Assembly (NCBI RefSeq): GCF_011761985.1
Contig: NZ_JAASQT010000001.1
Span: forward strand, 806,001-870,000
Reading direction: 5' to 3'
Source of the DNA: Brevundimonas terrae
GTDB lineage: Bacteria > Pseudomonadota > Alphaproteobacteria > Caulobacterales > Caulobacteraceae
Length of the DNA stretch: 64,000 bases
Shown here: in pieces, positions 1 through 9,989 of the stretch
Numbering within the stretch: position 1 is the first letter of the stretch
How the letters are laid out: each line of letters begins with the position of its first letter
The notes under the pieces: generated by a model
Databases searched by the model: none
What the model was told of the DNA's origin: nothing
The model's input: only the letters and a program-made list of their open reading frames with translations
Position numbers and translations under genes: made by a program

Positions 1-260
1 ACTCCATGTCGCGCCTGTCGCGTATCCTGCTGGCCAGTATCGGCATGGGTGTGTTTGTGGCCCTGTGCAGCTGGGCACGTCCGTGGATTGAGGCCCCGAT
101 TGCCGATGTGCTGGCCATGATCGGCACCGAGCGCGGGGTCAAGGAACTGGCCATGCTACTGGTGGTGGGCTTTGGCGGTTTGGCCTATGTGGGGCTGGCC
201 TTTGCGACCCGCGCCGTGACCGTGCGCGATATCAAACGCCTGATCCGTCGTGGCGGTTAA
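1..260 (+). CDS. murJ: Lipid II flippase MurJ, C-terminal end (partial)
   Basis: Only the last 85 codons lie in the window; the reading frame is open to the left edge. Two hydrophobic segments separated by a short amphipathic stretch, then a basic tail (VRDIKRLIRRGG), look like the last transmembrane helices of a MurJ/MviN lipid II flippase, which moves the peptidoglycan precursor across the inner membrane. MurJ followed by trpS is an arrangement I associate with Caulobacter relatives, and that context carries much of the call. No catalytic motif is visible in this fragment, so another polytopic membrane protein is possible. The in-frame ATG at position 6 is internal. Confidence 0.6.
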   Translation, partial: SMSRLSRILLASIGMGVFVALCSWARPWIEAPIADVLAMIGTERGVKELAMLLVVGFGGLAYVGLAFATRAVTVRDIKRLIRRGG

Positions 261-457
261 TGGGCGTGATGTGCGAAGGTTGCCCTTGGCCGATAGAGAC
301 GATAAGCCACTGTCCATGATCTGTGTGCCCATGTTTTGTGGATTGCCTCGCGCGACAGGACGATGGCGCGGCTGAATGTTCAGCTGCTGCCTTGCCTGTC
401 GCTGCCTGATGGCCAGCGATCACTTCTTCCCGAACGATTTTCGTCCAGAGCTTTCCC

Positions 458-1495
458 ATGACTGATCAAACTCCGGCCCCCTATACTGGCCCTCGCCGCA
501 TCCTGTCCGGTATCCAGGCCTCGGGTGCGCTGCACCTCGGCAACTATCTGGGTGCGCTGAAGCGCTTCGTTGAAATGCAGAATGCAGGCGACCCCTGCTA
601 TGTCTTCGTCGCCGATATGCACGCCATCACTGTGTGGCAGGATCCGGCCAAGCTGACCGCCCAGACGCGCGAGATCGCTGCGGCCTATCTGGCGGCGGGT
701 CTTGATCCGTCCAAGTCGGTGATCTTCCCGCAATCGGCGGTTCCGGCCCATGCCGAGCTGGCGTGGATTTTCAACTGCACGGCCCGCCTCGGCTGGTTGG
801 ACCGGATGACCCAGTTCAAGGAAAAGTCGGGCAAGCACAAAGAGCGCTCGTCGGTCGGCCTTTATACCTATCCGGTGCTGCAGGCGGCAGACATCCTGCT
901 GTATAAGGCGACTGGCGTTCCGGTCGGCGAAGACCAGAAACAGCATCTGGAACTGACCCGCGACATCGCCCAGAAGTTCAATAACGACTTCGGCGTGCCG
1001 AACTTCTTCCCGCAGCCCGAACCGATGATCCAGGGTCCGGCCACGCGCGTCATGAGCCTGCGTGACGGTACCGCCAAGATGTCCAAGTCCGACCCGTCGG
1101 ACCTGTCGCGCATCAACCTGACCGACGATGCCGAAACCATCGCCAACAAGATCAAGAAGGCCAAGTCGGACATGGATGTCCTGCCCGACACGGTTGAAGG
1201 TCTGGAAGGTCGCCCCGAGGCCAAGAACCTCGTCGCCATCTATGCCGCGCTGGCCGATATGAGCCGCGAAGCTGTGCTGGCCGAGTTTGGCGGTCAGGGC
1301 TTTGGTGGCTTCAAGCCGAAATTGGCTGAACTGGCCGTGTCCTCCATGGCACCGGTCACGTCCGAAATGCGTCGCCTGATCAATGATCCGGCCGAGATCG
1401 ACCGCGTGCTGGCCAAGGGTGCCGAACAGGCGCGCGAAACCGCCCAGCCGGTGGTGGACGAGGTCAAGAAGATCGTCGGCTTCTGGCAGGGCTAA
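458..1495 (+). CDS. trpS: Tryptophanyl-tRNA synthetase
   Basis: This class I aminoacyl-tRNA synthetase charges tRNA-Trp with tryptophan in the cytosol. The protein has 345 residues, normal for bacterial TrpS. The HIGH-type motif is HLGN at residues 26-29, inside the typical [16 protein letters not shown] segment, and the second signature KMSKS is at 207-211. The C-terminal part is the helical anticodon-binding region. The ATG start is the only one that keeps the conserved N-terminus, although the ribosome site before it is weak. The 197-bp gap upstream holds nothing I recognise. A GNAT gene begins 4 bases after the stop, so the two are probably co-transcribed. Confidence 0.96.
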   Translation: MTDQTPAPYTGPRRILSGIQASGALHLGNYLGALKRFVEMQNAGDPCYVFVADMHAITVWQDPAKLTAQTREIAAAYLAAGLDPSKSVIFPQSAVPAHAELAWIFNCTARLGWLDRMTQFKEKSGKHKERSSVGLYTYPVLQAADILLYKATGVPVGEDQKQHLELTRDIAQKFNNDFGVPNFFPQPEPMIQGPATRVMSLRDGTAKMSKSDPSDLSRINLTDDAETIANKIKKAKSDMDVLPDTVEGLEGRPEAKNLVAIYAALADMSREAVLAEFGGQGFGGFKPKLAELAVSSMAPVTSEMRRLINDPAEIDRVLAKGAEQARETAQPVVDEVKKIVGFWQG

Positions 1496-1499
1496 GGGC

Positions 1500-2195
1500 T
1501 TGTCGCACCCTCTGGACCGTCCGGTCTTAAGCGCATTGCGCGGTGCCCGTCAGGCCTCTTTGGCCATCACGACGGGCGCTGCCATGCGCTTTCAGCCCGG
1601 CTATGCCGCCTTTGCGGTCTGTCCCGATCCGACGCCACAGGCACTGGCCGATCTGGCGCAACTGGACATGCCCGAAGGCGTGCTGATCACGGTCGAGGCC
1701 GAGGTTCAGCCGGTGCCGCAAGGTCTGGTGAGTGTGAAGGCGGCGGTGCTGGCCCAGATGGTGTTGTCGGCACCGGCGCAGTTTTCCAAAACGGGTATTG
1801 CGGTCGAGCCTTTGGGCGAGGCCGATGCGGCGGACATGCTGGCTCTGGCGACCCTGACCGAGCCGGGGCCGTTCTATGCCATGACCCATCGTCTGGGTGA
1901 TTTCGTCGGCGTGCGCCATGACGGTCGTCTGCTGGCGATGGCGGGCGAGCGGATGAAGCCGGACGGCTTTACCGAGGTGTCGGGCGTGTGCGTGCATCCC
2001 GATGCCCGCAGTCGCGGCTATGCAGGGGCGCTGATCAAGGTCGTGACCGACCGTATTCTGGCTCGGGGCGAGCAGGCCTTTTTGCATTCCTATGCCGATA
2101 ATGCCGGTGCGATGGGGCTTTACCGCGCGCTGGGTTTTGTCGAGCGTGCGCGGGTCAATATGCAGGTGCTGGCCAAACCGGAAGTGTCTGCCTAA
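1500..2195 (+). CDS. GNAT family N-acetyltransferase (FR47-like)
   Basis: A 231-residue acetyltransferase of the GNAT fold. The acetyl-CoA binding region is visible in the C-terminal half: GVCVHPDARSRGYAGALI, then a YADNAGAMGLYRALGF segment typical of FR47-like members. The N-terminal 100 residues form a less conserved domain. I start the gene at TTG 1500: the frame upstream runs back into trpS, the sequence from here (LSHPLDRPVLSAL) resembles the start of relatives, and a GGCAGGG ribosome site overlapping the trpS end sits at good distance. An ATG at 1584 is the alternative. The substrate cannot be told from sequence. It lies between trpS and the OsmC gene in one run. Confidence 0.82.
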   Translation: MSHPLDRPVLSALRGARQASLAITTGAAMRFQPGYAAFAVCPDPTPQALADLAQLDMPEGVLITVEAEVQPVPQGLVSVKAAVLAQMVLSAPAQFSKTGIAVEPLGEADAADMLALATLTEPGPFYAMTHRLGDFVGVRHDGRLLAMAGERMKPDGFTEVSGVCVHPDARSRGYAGALIKVVTDRILARGEQAFLHSYADNAGAMGLYRALGFVERARVNMQVLAKPEVSA

Positions 2196-2226
2196 GTTTT
2201 CTTCGGGGCCTGAACCGGAGAGAGCC

Positions 2227-2691
2227 ATGAGCCAGCACACAGCCGTCATCGAATGGCAGCGGGGCGATCAGCCCTTTAGCGACAACAAATATTCGCGTGC
2301 CCACAACTGGACCTTTGATGGTGGTGCGGTGGTGCGCGGTTCGTCCACGCCCTCGGCCATGATCCCGCCGCCCCTGTCGGACGAGACAGCGGTCGATCCC
2401 GAAGAGGCGCTGGTGGCGGCTGTGTCCAGTTGCCACATGATGTTCTTCCTCGCCTATGCCCGCAAGGACGGCCTTGTCGTCGATAGCTATCGCGATGCCG
2501 CCGAAGGCACGCTGGGCAAGGACGAGCGCGGCAAGATGTCCATTACCGATATTGTCTTGCGCCCCGCCGTTAGCTGGTCGGGTGACACGGTGCCGGACGC
2601 GGTGCAGATTCTGGACCTGCATCATCGCGCACACGAGGCCTGCTATATCGGCAACTCGGTGCGCTCGACCGTAACCGTCGAGCCGCAATAA
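2227..2691 (+). CDS. OsmC family protein (peroxide/organic hydroperoxide reductase-like)
   Basis: A 154-residue OsmC/Ohr-fold protein. The two redox cysteines expected for the family are present: C69 in AVSSCHMMFFL and C139 in HEACYIGNSV. Family members reduce organic hydroperoxides with thiol cofactors in the cytosol. The pattern is nearer the general OsmC branch than strict Ohr, so a detoxification role is inferred. The ATG follows a GGAGAGAG ribosome site. It lies 31 bases after the GNAT gene, as the last gene of the rightward trpS run, and converges on the leftward hydrolase gene, with only 9 bases between the stops. Confidence 0.85.
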   Translation: MSQHTAVIEWQRGDQPFSDNKYSRAHNWTFDGGAVVRGSSTPSAMIPPPLSDETAVDPEEALVAAVSSCHMMFFLAYARKDGLVVDSYRDAAEGTLGKDERGKMSITDIVLRPAVSWSGDTVPDAVQILDLHHRAHEACYIGNSVRSTVTVEPQ

Positions 2692-2700
2692 GCGCAGAGT

Positions 2701-3450
2701 TCAGCCCTTGGCCGCGATGTCCTTCAAGAAGGTCGAAAAGCGGTCGAGGGCTTCCAGCGTTCTTTCGGGATGGTGTTTCATCGGCCCGTTGCTGGTCGGC
2801 TCGTCAAAGGCGTGGGTGCCATCGGCGACCCAGTGTTCGACCGTCGAGCCATTGGCGCGGATGGCGTCATTGACCTTTTCGGCATTGCGCACGGTCGTCA
2901 GGTGGTCGCGGCTACAGGTCACGGCATAGACCTGTTGCGGGTGCCGCCACGGCTTGAGCCGGTTGGGGGCCAGTGGCCCGACATAGGCATAGGCCATCCA
3001 CACACCTGCCAGCTTGGACAGGTCGAGTTTATCGAAATCGGCAAGCCCCAGCGCGCCCGCCGCAGGGTGCGCCGTCATCAATTCCATGATCGACCAGCCG
3101 CCATGGCTCCAGCCCGCCAGCACCATCTTGTCGGCAGCGACATCGGAGCGTTGGGAAATGCCGTAAAAGGCAGCCGCGACATCGCTGGCACGATCAATGC
3201 CGCGAAAGGCCAGATTGGTGCAGACCGTGAACAGGGTCCGCAACCGCGTCCAGCCGCGCGGCCCGTAGGAATCGACGACAAAACAGCGCCACCCCGCTGC
3301 CTTGGCCGCCTCGGCATAACGCGGCAGATGGTCCCGCAATCCCCCGCAACCATGGAATAAAAGCACCGCAGGGCGCGCGACATTATCGTCGGGGCCGACG
3401 ACGGTCACATGCGGTTCGAGCAAGGCCCAGCGGGAGGAAAGTGTGTCCAT
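2701..3450 (-). CDS. Dienelactone hydrolase-like alpha/beta hydrolase
   Basis: A 249-residue alpha/beta-hydrolase. The oxyanion-side motif FHGCGG (residues 32-37) and nucleophile elbow GWSHGG with S115 are clear. D182 (CSRDHL) and H213 (GTHAFDE) are the probable other triad members. The order and size match the dienelactone hydrolase family, which hydrolyses diverse esters and lactones, so no substrate can be assigned. There is no signal peptide, so it is cytosolic. It is a single leftward gene, divergent from the PadR gene across 170 bp that also hold the PadR-type operator, so control by that regulator is possible but unproven. Confidence 0.78.
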   Translation of the reverse strand: MDTLSSRWALLEPHVTVVGPDDNVARPAVLLFHGCGGLRDHLPRYAEAAKAAGWRCFVVDSYGPRGWTRLRTLFTVCTNLAFRGIDRASDVAAAFYGISQRSDVAADKMVLAGWSHGGWSIMELMTAHPAAGALGLADFDKLDLSKLAGVWMAYAYVGPLAPNRLKPWRHPQQVYAVTCSRDHLTTVRNAEKVNDAIRANGSTVEHWVADGTHAFDEPTSNGPMKHHPERTLEALDRFSTFLKDIAAKG

Positions 3451-3504
3451 GACCTACACATAGGGGTGGTCGGGCTTTGGAGAAAGGACTTGCACACTTT
3501 CAAA

Positions 3505-3540
3505 TTAGATATATCTATATCGACATCTTAGATATATCGA
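3505..3540. promoter_or_regulatory. Probable PadR operator: two GATATATC palindromes 23 bp apart
   Basis: The perfect palindrome GATATATC occurs at 3508-3515 and 3531-3538, each inside the longer repeat TTAGATATATC (3505-3515 and 3528-3538). The 23-bp period is about two helical turns, as expected for two dimers on one DNA face. More ATATCGA-like sequence lies between the copies. It sits 80 bases before the chosen PadR start, in the gap shared with the divergent hydrolase. Autoregulation by the adjacent PadR protein is inferred; AT-rich ATAT-type operators are usual for PadR regulators. Confidence 0.6.
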
Positions 3541-3620
3541 AACGAAAGAGAACACTATTGAGACATCACCATAAAGGGTGGAAACAGGATATTTTCGGCG
3601 GTCACGAAGGTCGTCATGGA

Positions 3621-4163
3621 ATGAAACGGGGCATGCGCCCCATGCGCGGTCACGGCACAGACGGACGAGCCGATGGTGGCGAGCGTATGCGTCGCGGGCG
3701 CGGCGGCGGTGGCCGGATGTTCGAGCATGGCGCATTGCGCTGGCTGCTCCTGTCCCTCATCGCGCAAAAACCCAGCCATGGTTACGAGTTGATCAAAACC
3801 ATCGAAGAGCGTATGGGCGGCACCTATGTGCCCAGCCCGGGTGTGATCTATCCCAGCCTGACCCTGCTTGAAGATATGGGGGCGCTGGATGTGGTCGTAG
3901 AAGGCGGCAAGAAACGCTATGCGATCACCGACGAAGGACAGCGTTTATTGGCGGAAAATGCCGATGCTCTGGCCCATGTAGAGATGAAGATGAAGGCGTT
4001 ACGCGGGCGTGCCGATCGTCCGGCACGTATTGCACAGGCCATCGAAGCTTTTCGCTCTGCGACGCACCAGCGTTTGACACAGGAACCGCCATTAAGTGCG
4101 GAACAGGTCGACGCTATTGCAGACTTGATCGAGGCCGCAGCTGAAGAGGTTCGCCGGATATGA
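3621..4163 (+). CDS. PadR family transcriptional regulator
   Basis: A 180-residue regulator. After a low-complexity Arg/Gly/Met-rich head (residues 1-33) comes the PadR winged helix, about residues 36-108, with the family pattern HGYELIKTIEERMGGTYVPS and GVIYPSLTLLEDMG, then the wing KKRYAITDEG and a helical dimerisation tail. The frame is open back to 3477, but a start there would put the operator palindromes inside the coding region, so I use ATG 3621, which follows a GAAGG ribosome site. The gene overlaps the next one by ATGA, which implies translational coupling. PadR genes paired with siderophore-interacting proteins are a recurring pattern and suggest iron-linked control. Confidence 0.87.
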   Translation: MKRGMRPMRGHGTDGRADGGERMRRGRGGGGRMFEHGALRWLLLSLIAQKPSHGYELIKTIEERMGGTYVPSPGVIYPSLTLLEDMGALDVVVEGGKKRYAITDEGQRLLAENADALAHVEMKMKALRGRADRPARIAQAIEAFRSATHQRLTQEPPLSAEQVDAIADLIEAAAEEVRRI

Positions 4164-4975
4164 AGGATGCCCAGCTTCGCCAGCCGCGCCGCGTGCGCCA
4201 CGAGCTAAAATTCCGGCGCGCCCGTGTTGCGGGCGTGCAGCAACTGACCCCTGTCCTCAAACGGATTGTGCTGGAAGGTGACGAGTTGGAGGGCTTCTTC
4301 AGCCCCGGCTTTGACGACCACGTTAAAATCTTTCCGGTGCCGCGCGGCCAGCTTCTGCAGTTGCCAAGCGTAGGACCGGACGGGCCTGTGTTTGCAGAGC
4401 CGAGGCCGGTGGCGCGTGATTATACGCCGCGCGCCTTTGATGCTGACAAGCGTCAGCTCACCATCGATTTTGCGGTGGGGCATGGCGGTCCGGCGACGGC
4501 ATGGGCCGAGGCGGCCGAGGTCGGGGACGAGCTGGGTTTGGGCGGGCCGCGCGGATCATTTCTGGTGCCCACCAGCTTTGCCCAGCATCTTCTTGTCGGC
4601 GACGAAGCGGCTATTCCGGCCATCAGCCGTCGTCTGGAAGAACTGCCCGCAGGAAGCCGCGCCATTGCCTGTATCGAAGTGGCGGACCCGGATGGCGAAC
4701 TGGATATGCCCAGTGAAGCCGATGCCGAGATTATCTGGGTGCATCGCCACGGTGGTCCGCGAGGTCGGGGTGAGGCGCTGACGGCTGCGGCCATCGAGGC
4801 GGCCAGCCGGATCGATCCCGCCGATGCCTATATCTGGGTCGCGTGCGAAAGCTCGGTGGCGCGGGCCATGCGTCCGGCCCTATTGGCTGCACGCCGGTTC
4901 AATCCGAAATGGATGAAGGTGGCGGGCTATTGGCGGCTCGGCCATGCCGGATCGCACGACGTGATCGAGGATTAA
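4160..4975 (+). CDS. Siderophore-interacting protein (ViuB-type ferric-siderophore reductase)
   Basis: A 271-residue flavoprotein of the SIP/ViuB family, which reduces ferric siderophores in the cytosol and so frees ferrous iron. The FAD-binding signature RDYTPR is at residues 86-91, with the HGGPATAWAEAA segment at 108-119. The NAD(P)H-binding domain begins at GDEAAIPAI (148-156). The C-terminal KVAGYWRLGHAG is typical. It starts inside the PadR stop codon and ends at a two-way terminator. No siderophore synthesis or uptake gene lies beside it, so it may act on siderophores taken up through receptors encoded elsewhere. Confidence 0.88.
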   Translation: MKDAQLRQPRRVRHELKFRRARVAGVQQLTPVLKRIVLEGDELEGFFSPGFDDHVKIFPVPRGQLLQLPSVGPDGPVFAEPRPVARDYTPRAFDADKRQLTIDFAVGHGGPATAWAEAAEVGDELGLGGPRGSFLVPTSFAQHLLVGDEAAIPAISRRLEELPAGSRAIACIEVADPDGELDMPSEADAEIIWVHRHGGPRGRGEALTAAAIEAASRIDPADAYIWVACESSVARAMRPALLAARRFNPKWMKVAGYWRLGHAGSHDVIED

Positions 4976-4979
4976 AAAA

Positions 4980-5012
4980 GGGCGCTGCAGATATCCGCAG
5001 CACCCTCTTTTT
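4980..5012 (+). terminator. Bidirectional terminator between the SIP gene and purH
   Basis: Stem arms GGGCGCTGC (4980-4988) and GCAGCACCC (4997-5005) with one mismatch and an 8-base loop, followed by TCTTTTT. An A-rich run precedes the stem, so it could also serve the leftward purH transcript. Confidence 0.75.
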
Positions 5013-5113
5013 GTTTGCGCGAAGGCTTGCCGCGCGGCGGCGCGCTTCTTTAGCGAGACCGTCCAGGCTACACGCTCGTGGCCCTCAAGCACTAACTATG
5101 GGCAAGGCCATGG

Positions 5114-6718
5114 TTAGTGACGGAAGACGCGGACGCCCGTGAAGACCATGGCGATGCCCTTTTCGTCGGCAGCCTTGATGACTTCCTCGTCGCGCATCGA
5201 GCCGCCCGGCTGGATGACGCAGGTGGCACCGGCAGCAACCGCTTCCAGCAGGCCATCGGCGAACGGGAAGAAGGCTTCGGACGCACAGGCCGAACCTTCG
5301 GCCAGCGAGACGTCCAGACCCTTGGCTTCGCCCGCTTCCTTGGCGCGGATGGCGGCGATGCGGGCGCTGTCGCGACGGTTCATCTGGCCTGCACCGATGC
5401 CTGCGGTCTGGCCGTCCTTGGCATAGACGATGGCGTTGGATTTGACGTGCTTGGCCACGGTGAAGGCGAAAAGCATGTCCTCGATTTCCTTCTCGGTCGG
5501 CTGACGCTTGGTCACGACCTTGAGGTCCGAAGCCTTGAGGTTCGAGCGGTCACGCGACTGGACGAGGAAGCCACCGGCGACCGAGCGGAACACATTACCC
5601 TCGGCATGCGGGTTCGGCAGACCGTCGGTGATGAGAAGGCGCAGGTTCTTCTTGGCCGCAAACACGGCCTTGGCCGCATCATCGGCACCCGGTGCGATGA
5701 CAACCTCGGTGAAGATTTCGGTGATCGCCTTTGCGTCGGCTTCGTTCAGCGGGCGGTTAACGGCGATGACGCCGCCAAAGGCCGACACAGCATCGCATTC
5801 CAGAGCGCGGGCATAGGCTTCGGACAGGTCCTTGCCGACAGCCACGCCGCACGGATTGGCGTGCTTGACGATGACGCAGGCCGGTTCGGCAAACTCGGCC
5901 ACCAGCTCATAGGCGGCGTCGGCATCGGCGATGTTGTTATAGCCCAGTTCCTTGCCTTGAACCTGCTCGGCATAGGCCACGCCTGGACGCTTTTCGCCGG
6001 TGCGATAGAAGCTGCCGGTCTGGTGCGGGTTCTCGCCATAGCGCAGGGTCTGGGCCAGTTCACCAGCGATCGACTTGCGAGCCGGTGCAATGTCTTGCAG
6101 TTGGCCAGCGAACCATGCCGAGACAGCGGCGTCATAGGCGGCGGTGCGGGCAAAGGCGCGGGCGGCTAGTTGTTTGCGAAGGTCGAGGCTGGTCGAACCG
6201 TCGGCCTTGAGGGCCTCGACGATCATGCCGATGGATTCCGCGTCAACGGCAACGGCGACGTGGCCGTGGTTTTTGGAGCCGGAGCGGATCATGGCGGGGC
6301 CGCCAATGTCGATATTCTCGATGGCGGCTTCAAAGCCACCGCCGGATTCAACGGTCTTTTCGAACGGATAGAGGTCGATCCAGACAATATCGATGGCACC
6401 GATATTGTGTTCGCTCATGGCCGCTGCGTGGGTCGGGGCGTTACGCACGCCCAGCAGGCCACCGTGCACGATCGGGTGCAGTGTCTTGACGCGACCATCC
6501 ATCATCTCGGGGAAACCCGTCAGGTCCGCCACGTCTTTGACCGGCAGTCCAAAGCCCGCAATGGCCGACTTGGTGCCGCCGGTCGAGACCAGTTCGACGC
6601 CGAGGTCGTGCAGGGTGCGGGCGACCTGTTCCAGTCCGGTCTTGTCGGACAGGGAAATCAGGGCGCGCGCAGGCGCAACCGCGTTAGGGGCGGGGGGAAA
6701 ATCGGGAGCGGCGGGCAT
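5114..6718 (-). CDS. purH: Bifunctional AICAR formyltransferase / IMP cyclohydrolase
   Basis: PurH catalyses the last two steps of IMP synthesis. The protein has 534 residues, the usual length. The N-terminal MGS-like cyclohydrolase domain (about 1-150) shows [21 protein letters not shown] and [15 protein letters not shown]. The C-terminal formyltransferase domain shows [32 protein letters not shown] and the catalytic [11 protein letters not shown]. The protein ends in the common form [11 protein letters not shown]. It is the last gene of the leftward rpe - heparinase-like - purH run, but 122 bp with a strong hairpin separate it from the gene before, so it may have its own promoter. Confidence 0.97.
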   Translation of the reverse strand: MPAAPDFPPAPNAVAPARALISLSDKTGLEQVARTLHDLGVELVSTGGTKSAIAGFGLPVKDVADLTGFPEMMDGRVKTLHPIVHGGLLGVRNAPTHAAAMSEHNIGAIDIVWIDLYPFEKTVESGGGFEAAIENIDIGGPAMIRSGSKNHGHVAVAVDAESIGMIVEALKADGSTSLDLRKQLAARAFARTAAYDAAVSAWFAGQLQDIAPARKSIAGELAQTLRYGENPHQTGSFYRTGEKRPGVAYAEQVQGKELGYNNIADADAAYELVAEFAEPACVIVKHANPCGVAVGKDLSEAYARALECDAVSAFGGVIAVNRPLNEADAKAITEIFTEVVIAPGADDAAKAVFAAKKNLRLLITDGLPNPHAEGNVFRSVAGGFLVQSRDRSNLKASDLKVVTKRQPTEKEIEDMLFAFTVAKHVKSNAIVYAKDGQTAGIGAGQMNRRDSARIAAIRAKEAGEAKGLDVSLAEGSACASEAFFPFADGLLEAVAAGATCVIQPGGSMRDEEVIKAADEKGIAMVFTGVRVFRH

Positions 6719-6806
6719 GGCGACGTCCGTTACAGCTGGGAGCAGGAAGATGGCGGCGCTCTAGCACCGCAGACCCTCCGCGTCACCCCTCCGTAGAGCG
6801 CAGTTA

Positions 6807-6830
6807 GCCCATTCCGTACACGGAATGGGC
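6807..6830. terminator. Perfect 10-bp hairpin between the heparinase-like gene and purH
   Basis: GCCCATTCCG (6807-6816) pairs perfectly with CGGAATGGGC (6821-6830) around a TACA loop. A T-rich run follows on the plus strand but not on the minus strand, which is the transcribed one here. It may attenuate read-through from the heparinase-like gene or stabilise its 3' end. Confidence 0.5.
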
Positions 6831-6840
6831 TTTCCTTAGT

Positions 6841-8636
6841 CTAATCCTCGCTGGCGGCGGCCAGTTTCCAACGGATTTTGGTTTCCGCATCGGTACGAGC
6901 CGAGCCGCGTACCACGATCTGTAGCGAGCGGCGGGTCAGGCCGTTATCGACATGGACCGCGGTTTCAACAGCGATATCGGGGCCGTCACTGCGGAACCAC
7001 CAGCCCTTGCCGGACTTGCCGCGCAACAGGATCGAGCGACGGTCGCGGGCCACAGAGGCCTGAACATCGGGATCGAGCTGGAAGCGCAAAGCATAGGGGG
7101 CGGCAATCCGTTCGGGCGCGGCATGTCCCGACTTGGGCAGCAGACATTCCTCGGCGCGGATTTCGTCCAGTGCCTGATCGATATAGATGCGGCGTTGGTG
7201 CATCAGACCATAGAGCGGCATCCACCCGTCATGTTCGACCTCCAGCCAGATGGCGGTGTCGGTTTGCTGGTGGTCACGGGTGATGTGCAAGGGGGCCGCA
7301 TCGAGACGCGGGCCCAGAAGCTCGCTCTTCCATCCGCTCAGAGGCTCGCCAATCGGGCGTTCTCCCAGCGTCAGGGTCGAAGCCCCTGCCGAAAGTCGCA
7401 GCGCATGGCGGTCCGAGAAGCGCGGCGTCCAACCCGCCGAAGTAAACAGGCGATCCTTGCCGCATAGAAGCTCGAGGGCTGCAGGCTGGCCACAGGCCGA
7501 TACCGACCATGCCCCCGCGGCCGGAGCCTCGACATCCAGTAAAAGGGTCAGTTGCGGACTTGAGACACGCACAATCCCGCCGACCACACTGGCAGGCGGT
7601 GCGGCAGGGGTCTCGTCATGGGCGCGGGCGGCAGCAATGCGCTCGCGGCTGGACGGGCCACCGCCCTGAAAGATCGACAGGCGACCATCGGGCAGAACCT
7701 GACTGCGCAGGGCAATGGTCAGACGCGAAATAGCACTGGCGACTTCGGGCGGGGTGGGCAGGCTGCGCTGGGACAGGGCATCGTCCAGCGTCAGCAGGTC
7801 CAGCAAAAGTTCCAGACCCTGCTCTGCCGAACGCGAGGCATGCGAGCCATCGGCCAGAACGGTTTGATCCAGTGCGGACGGCAGGCGTTTCAGCGCCTTG
7901 TGCAGCAGCTTGCTGCCGACCGGATCACCGAGGGCGCAACCGGCCACAGCCGCAGCGGTCAGGCGTTCTGCGCGACCTCGCACCGAATGGGGCGGACGCA
8001 AAAGCTGCTTGGTCTGACGGGCCAGACTATTGGCCAGTTTCTGGCGGTCGGCAGGTTCGGCGTGCTGGGACAGGCGCTTGGCGGCGCAGGCCAGATTATA
8101 GACGCGGCGGGCCAGAATGTCGGGCGACCACGAAAACGGCGACCAGTCGGCAAAACTGTTCAGCCAGCCCAGCGTCATTTCCAGCGCGTCGTTCAGGCCG
8201 CGTTCGCCCTGCGCCATCATGGCGGGCAACCAGTTGAAGCTGTGCAGTTCAACGGCAAAGGCGCGGTTGGGTGTCGGCTGGTCCCACATCTGGCGCGGGT
8301 GGTCGGTTTCGAGGCTCAACCCCATCAGGGTCAGCTTGCCCCCCAGCAGCGGGCGCGGGGCTTCTTTGGGGACAGGGCGCAAATCCTTGGGCGACAGGGC
8401 AAAATCCTGCGCCTTGGCATTACCCAGTGTCAGGCCATAGCCGGGCAGACCGTACAGCTCGATCCACAACTGGCGCGACAAAAGAGCCTTGGCAATCGCG
8501 CCCATCATGGCCGGCGAGGTGTGCTGGATGCCGCGAGCAGGCATGGGGGTGCGCACGGGGGCACCCTTCAGGCCGGGGATATGGCCCTCGGCCAGCGGGG
8601 TTTCGCTATCGCGCGGGGCGAAGGGGCCGATTGGCT

Positions 8637-8640
<4 letters not shown>
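6841..8640 (-). CDS. Heparinase II/III family protein
   Basis: A 599-residue protein with the layout of the heparinase II/III family: an N-terminal all-helical toroid (about 80-320, rich in Trp/Leu helices such as FNWLPAMMAQGERGLNDAL) followed by a C-terminal beta-sandwich (about 340-590). I see no signal peptide. Catalytic residues could not be pinned down, so polysaccharide lyase activity is inferred from the family only. The start ATG overlaps the rpe stop as ATGA, so translation is coupled to rpe. I recall the same rpe/heparinase-like/purH neighbourhood in Caulobacter. A role in envelope or capsule polysaccharide turnover is a guess. Confidence 0.72.
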
Positions 8641-9305
<665 letters not shown>

Positions 9306-9531
9306 GGGAGTTGGGTGTACGGCCCTGCGGCCCAAGGAGCAAGATGTCCCAAGCGCACAGGCGACCAAAGGTGTGCCAAGTGACCTCTCGAATGCGTGGT
9401 TGTTGGCGCTTCGCCAGTGGCAGTAGGCGGTTGTTCGCGAACGGGCGGTGGCATCAGGCGCAATGGCGCTGGCGGATCAAAAGCGGTGGTGGCGAATGGC
9501 GGCAACACTATCCGCTTGAAAGCACACGGTC

Positions 9532-9975
9532 ATGAAGACCCTGATCCGAAATCTTGCTCCCGTTATTTTTCTTGTAATGGCTGCCACGCCTATAGAGGCG
9601 GCAGTCCTTCAGGCCGAACCGTCTGCGAGCCTGACCATCAAGGTCGAGACCACCGCCGATACCGGCAAGGTGATGGTGGCGATTTATGACAGCGAGGGGG
9701 CCTATGAAGGCGGCGCGCCGGTGCGGGCTGTGCAACTGGACGTGGCCGCGGGGCAAGATGAGGCCGTGATCGAAGGTCTGGAAACCGGCACCTATGGTCT
9801 CAAGGCCTTTCACGATGTGAATGGCAATGGGCGCATGGATACCAATCCTTTCGGTATGCCGGTCGAACCCTATGCCTTTTCCAATAATGCGGTCGGCAAT
9901 ATGGGACCGGCCAAGTGGGACCGTGCGCGTTTCGATGTGTCGGGGCAGACGCTCCAGACCTTGAACCTGCGCTAA
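9532..9975 (+). CDS. DUF2141 family exported protein
   Basis: A 147-residue protein with an N-terminal signal peptide of about 23 residues (basic MKTLIR head, hydrophobic core, TPIEA-type cleavage site) and one DUF2141 beta-sandwich domain: VMVAIYDSEGAYEGG, then TYGLKAFHDVNGNGRMDTNPFGMPVEPYAFSN. DxNxNGxxD is a calcium-loop-like pattern seen in this family. Its function is unknown; location should be periplasmic. It lies 14 bases before the Tat-exported carotenoid oxygenase. The 226-bp gap with divergent rpe contains the short palindrome GTTCGCGAAC (9433-9442) and nothing else clear. Confidence 0.8.
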   Translation: MKTLIRNLAPVIFLVMAATPIEAAVLQAEPSASLTIKVETTADTGKVMVAIYDSEGAYEGGAPVRAVQLDVAAGQDEAVIEGLETGTYGLKAFHDVNGNGRMDTNPFGMPVEPYAFSNNAVGNMGPAKWDRARFDVSGQTLQTLNLR

Positions 9976-9989
9976 GGGGAGACAGGTCC

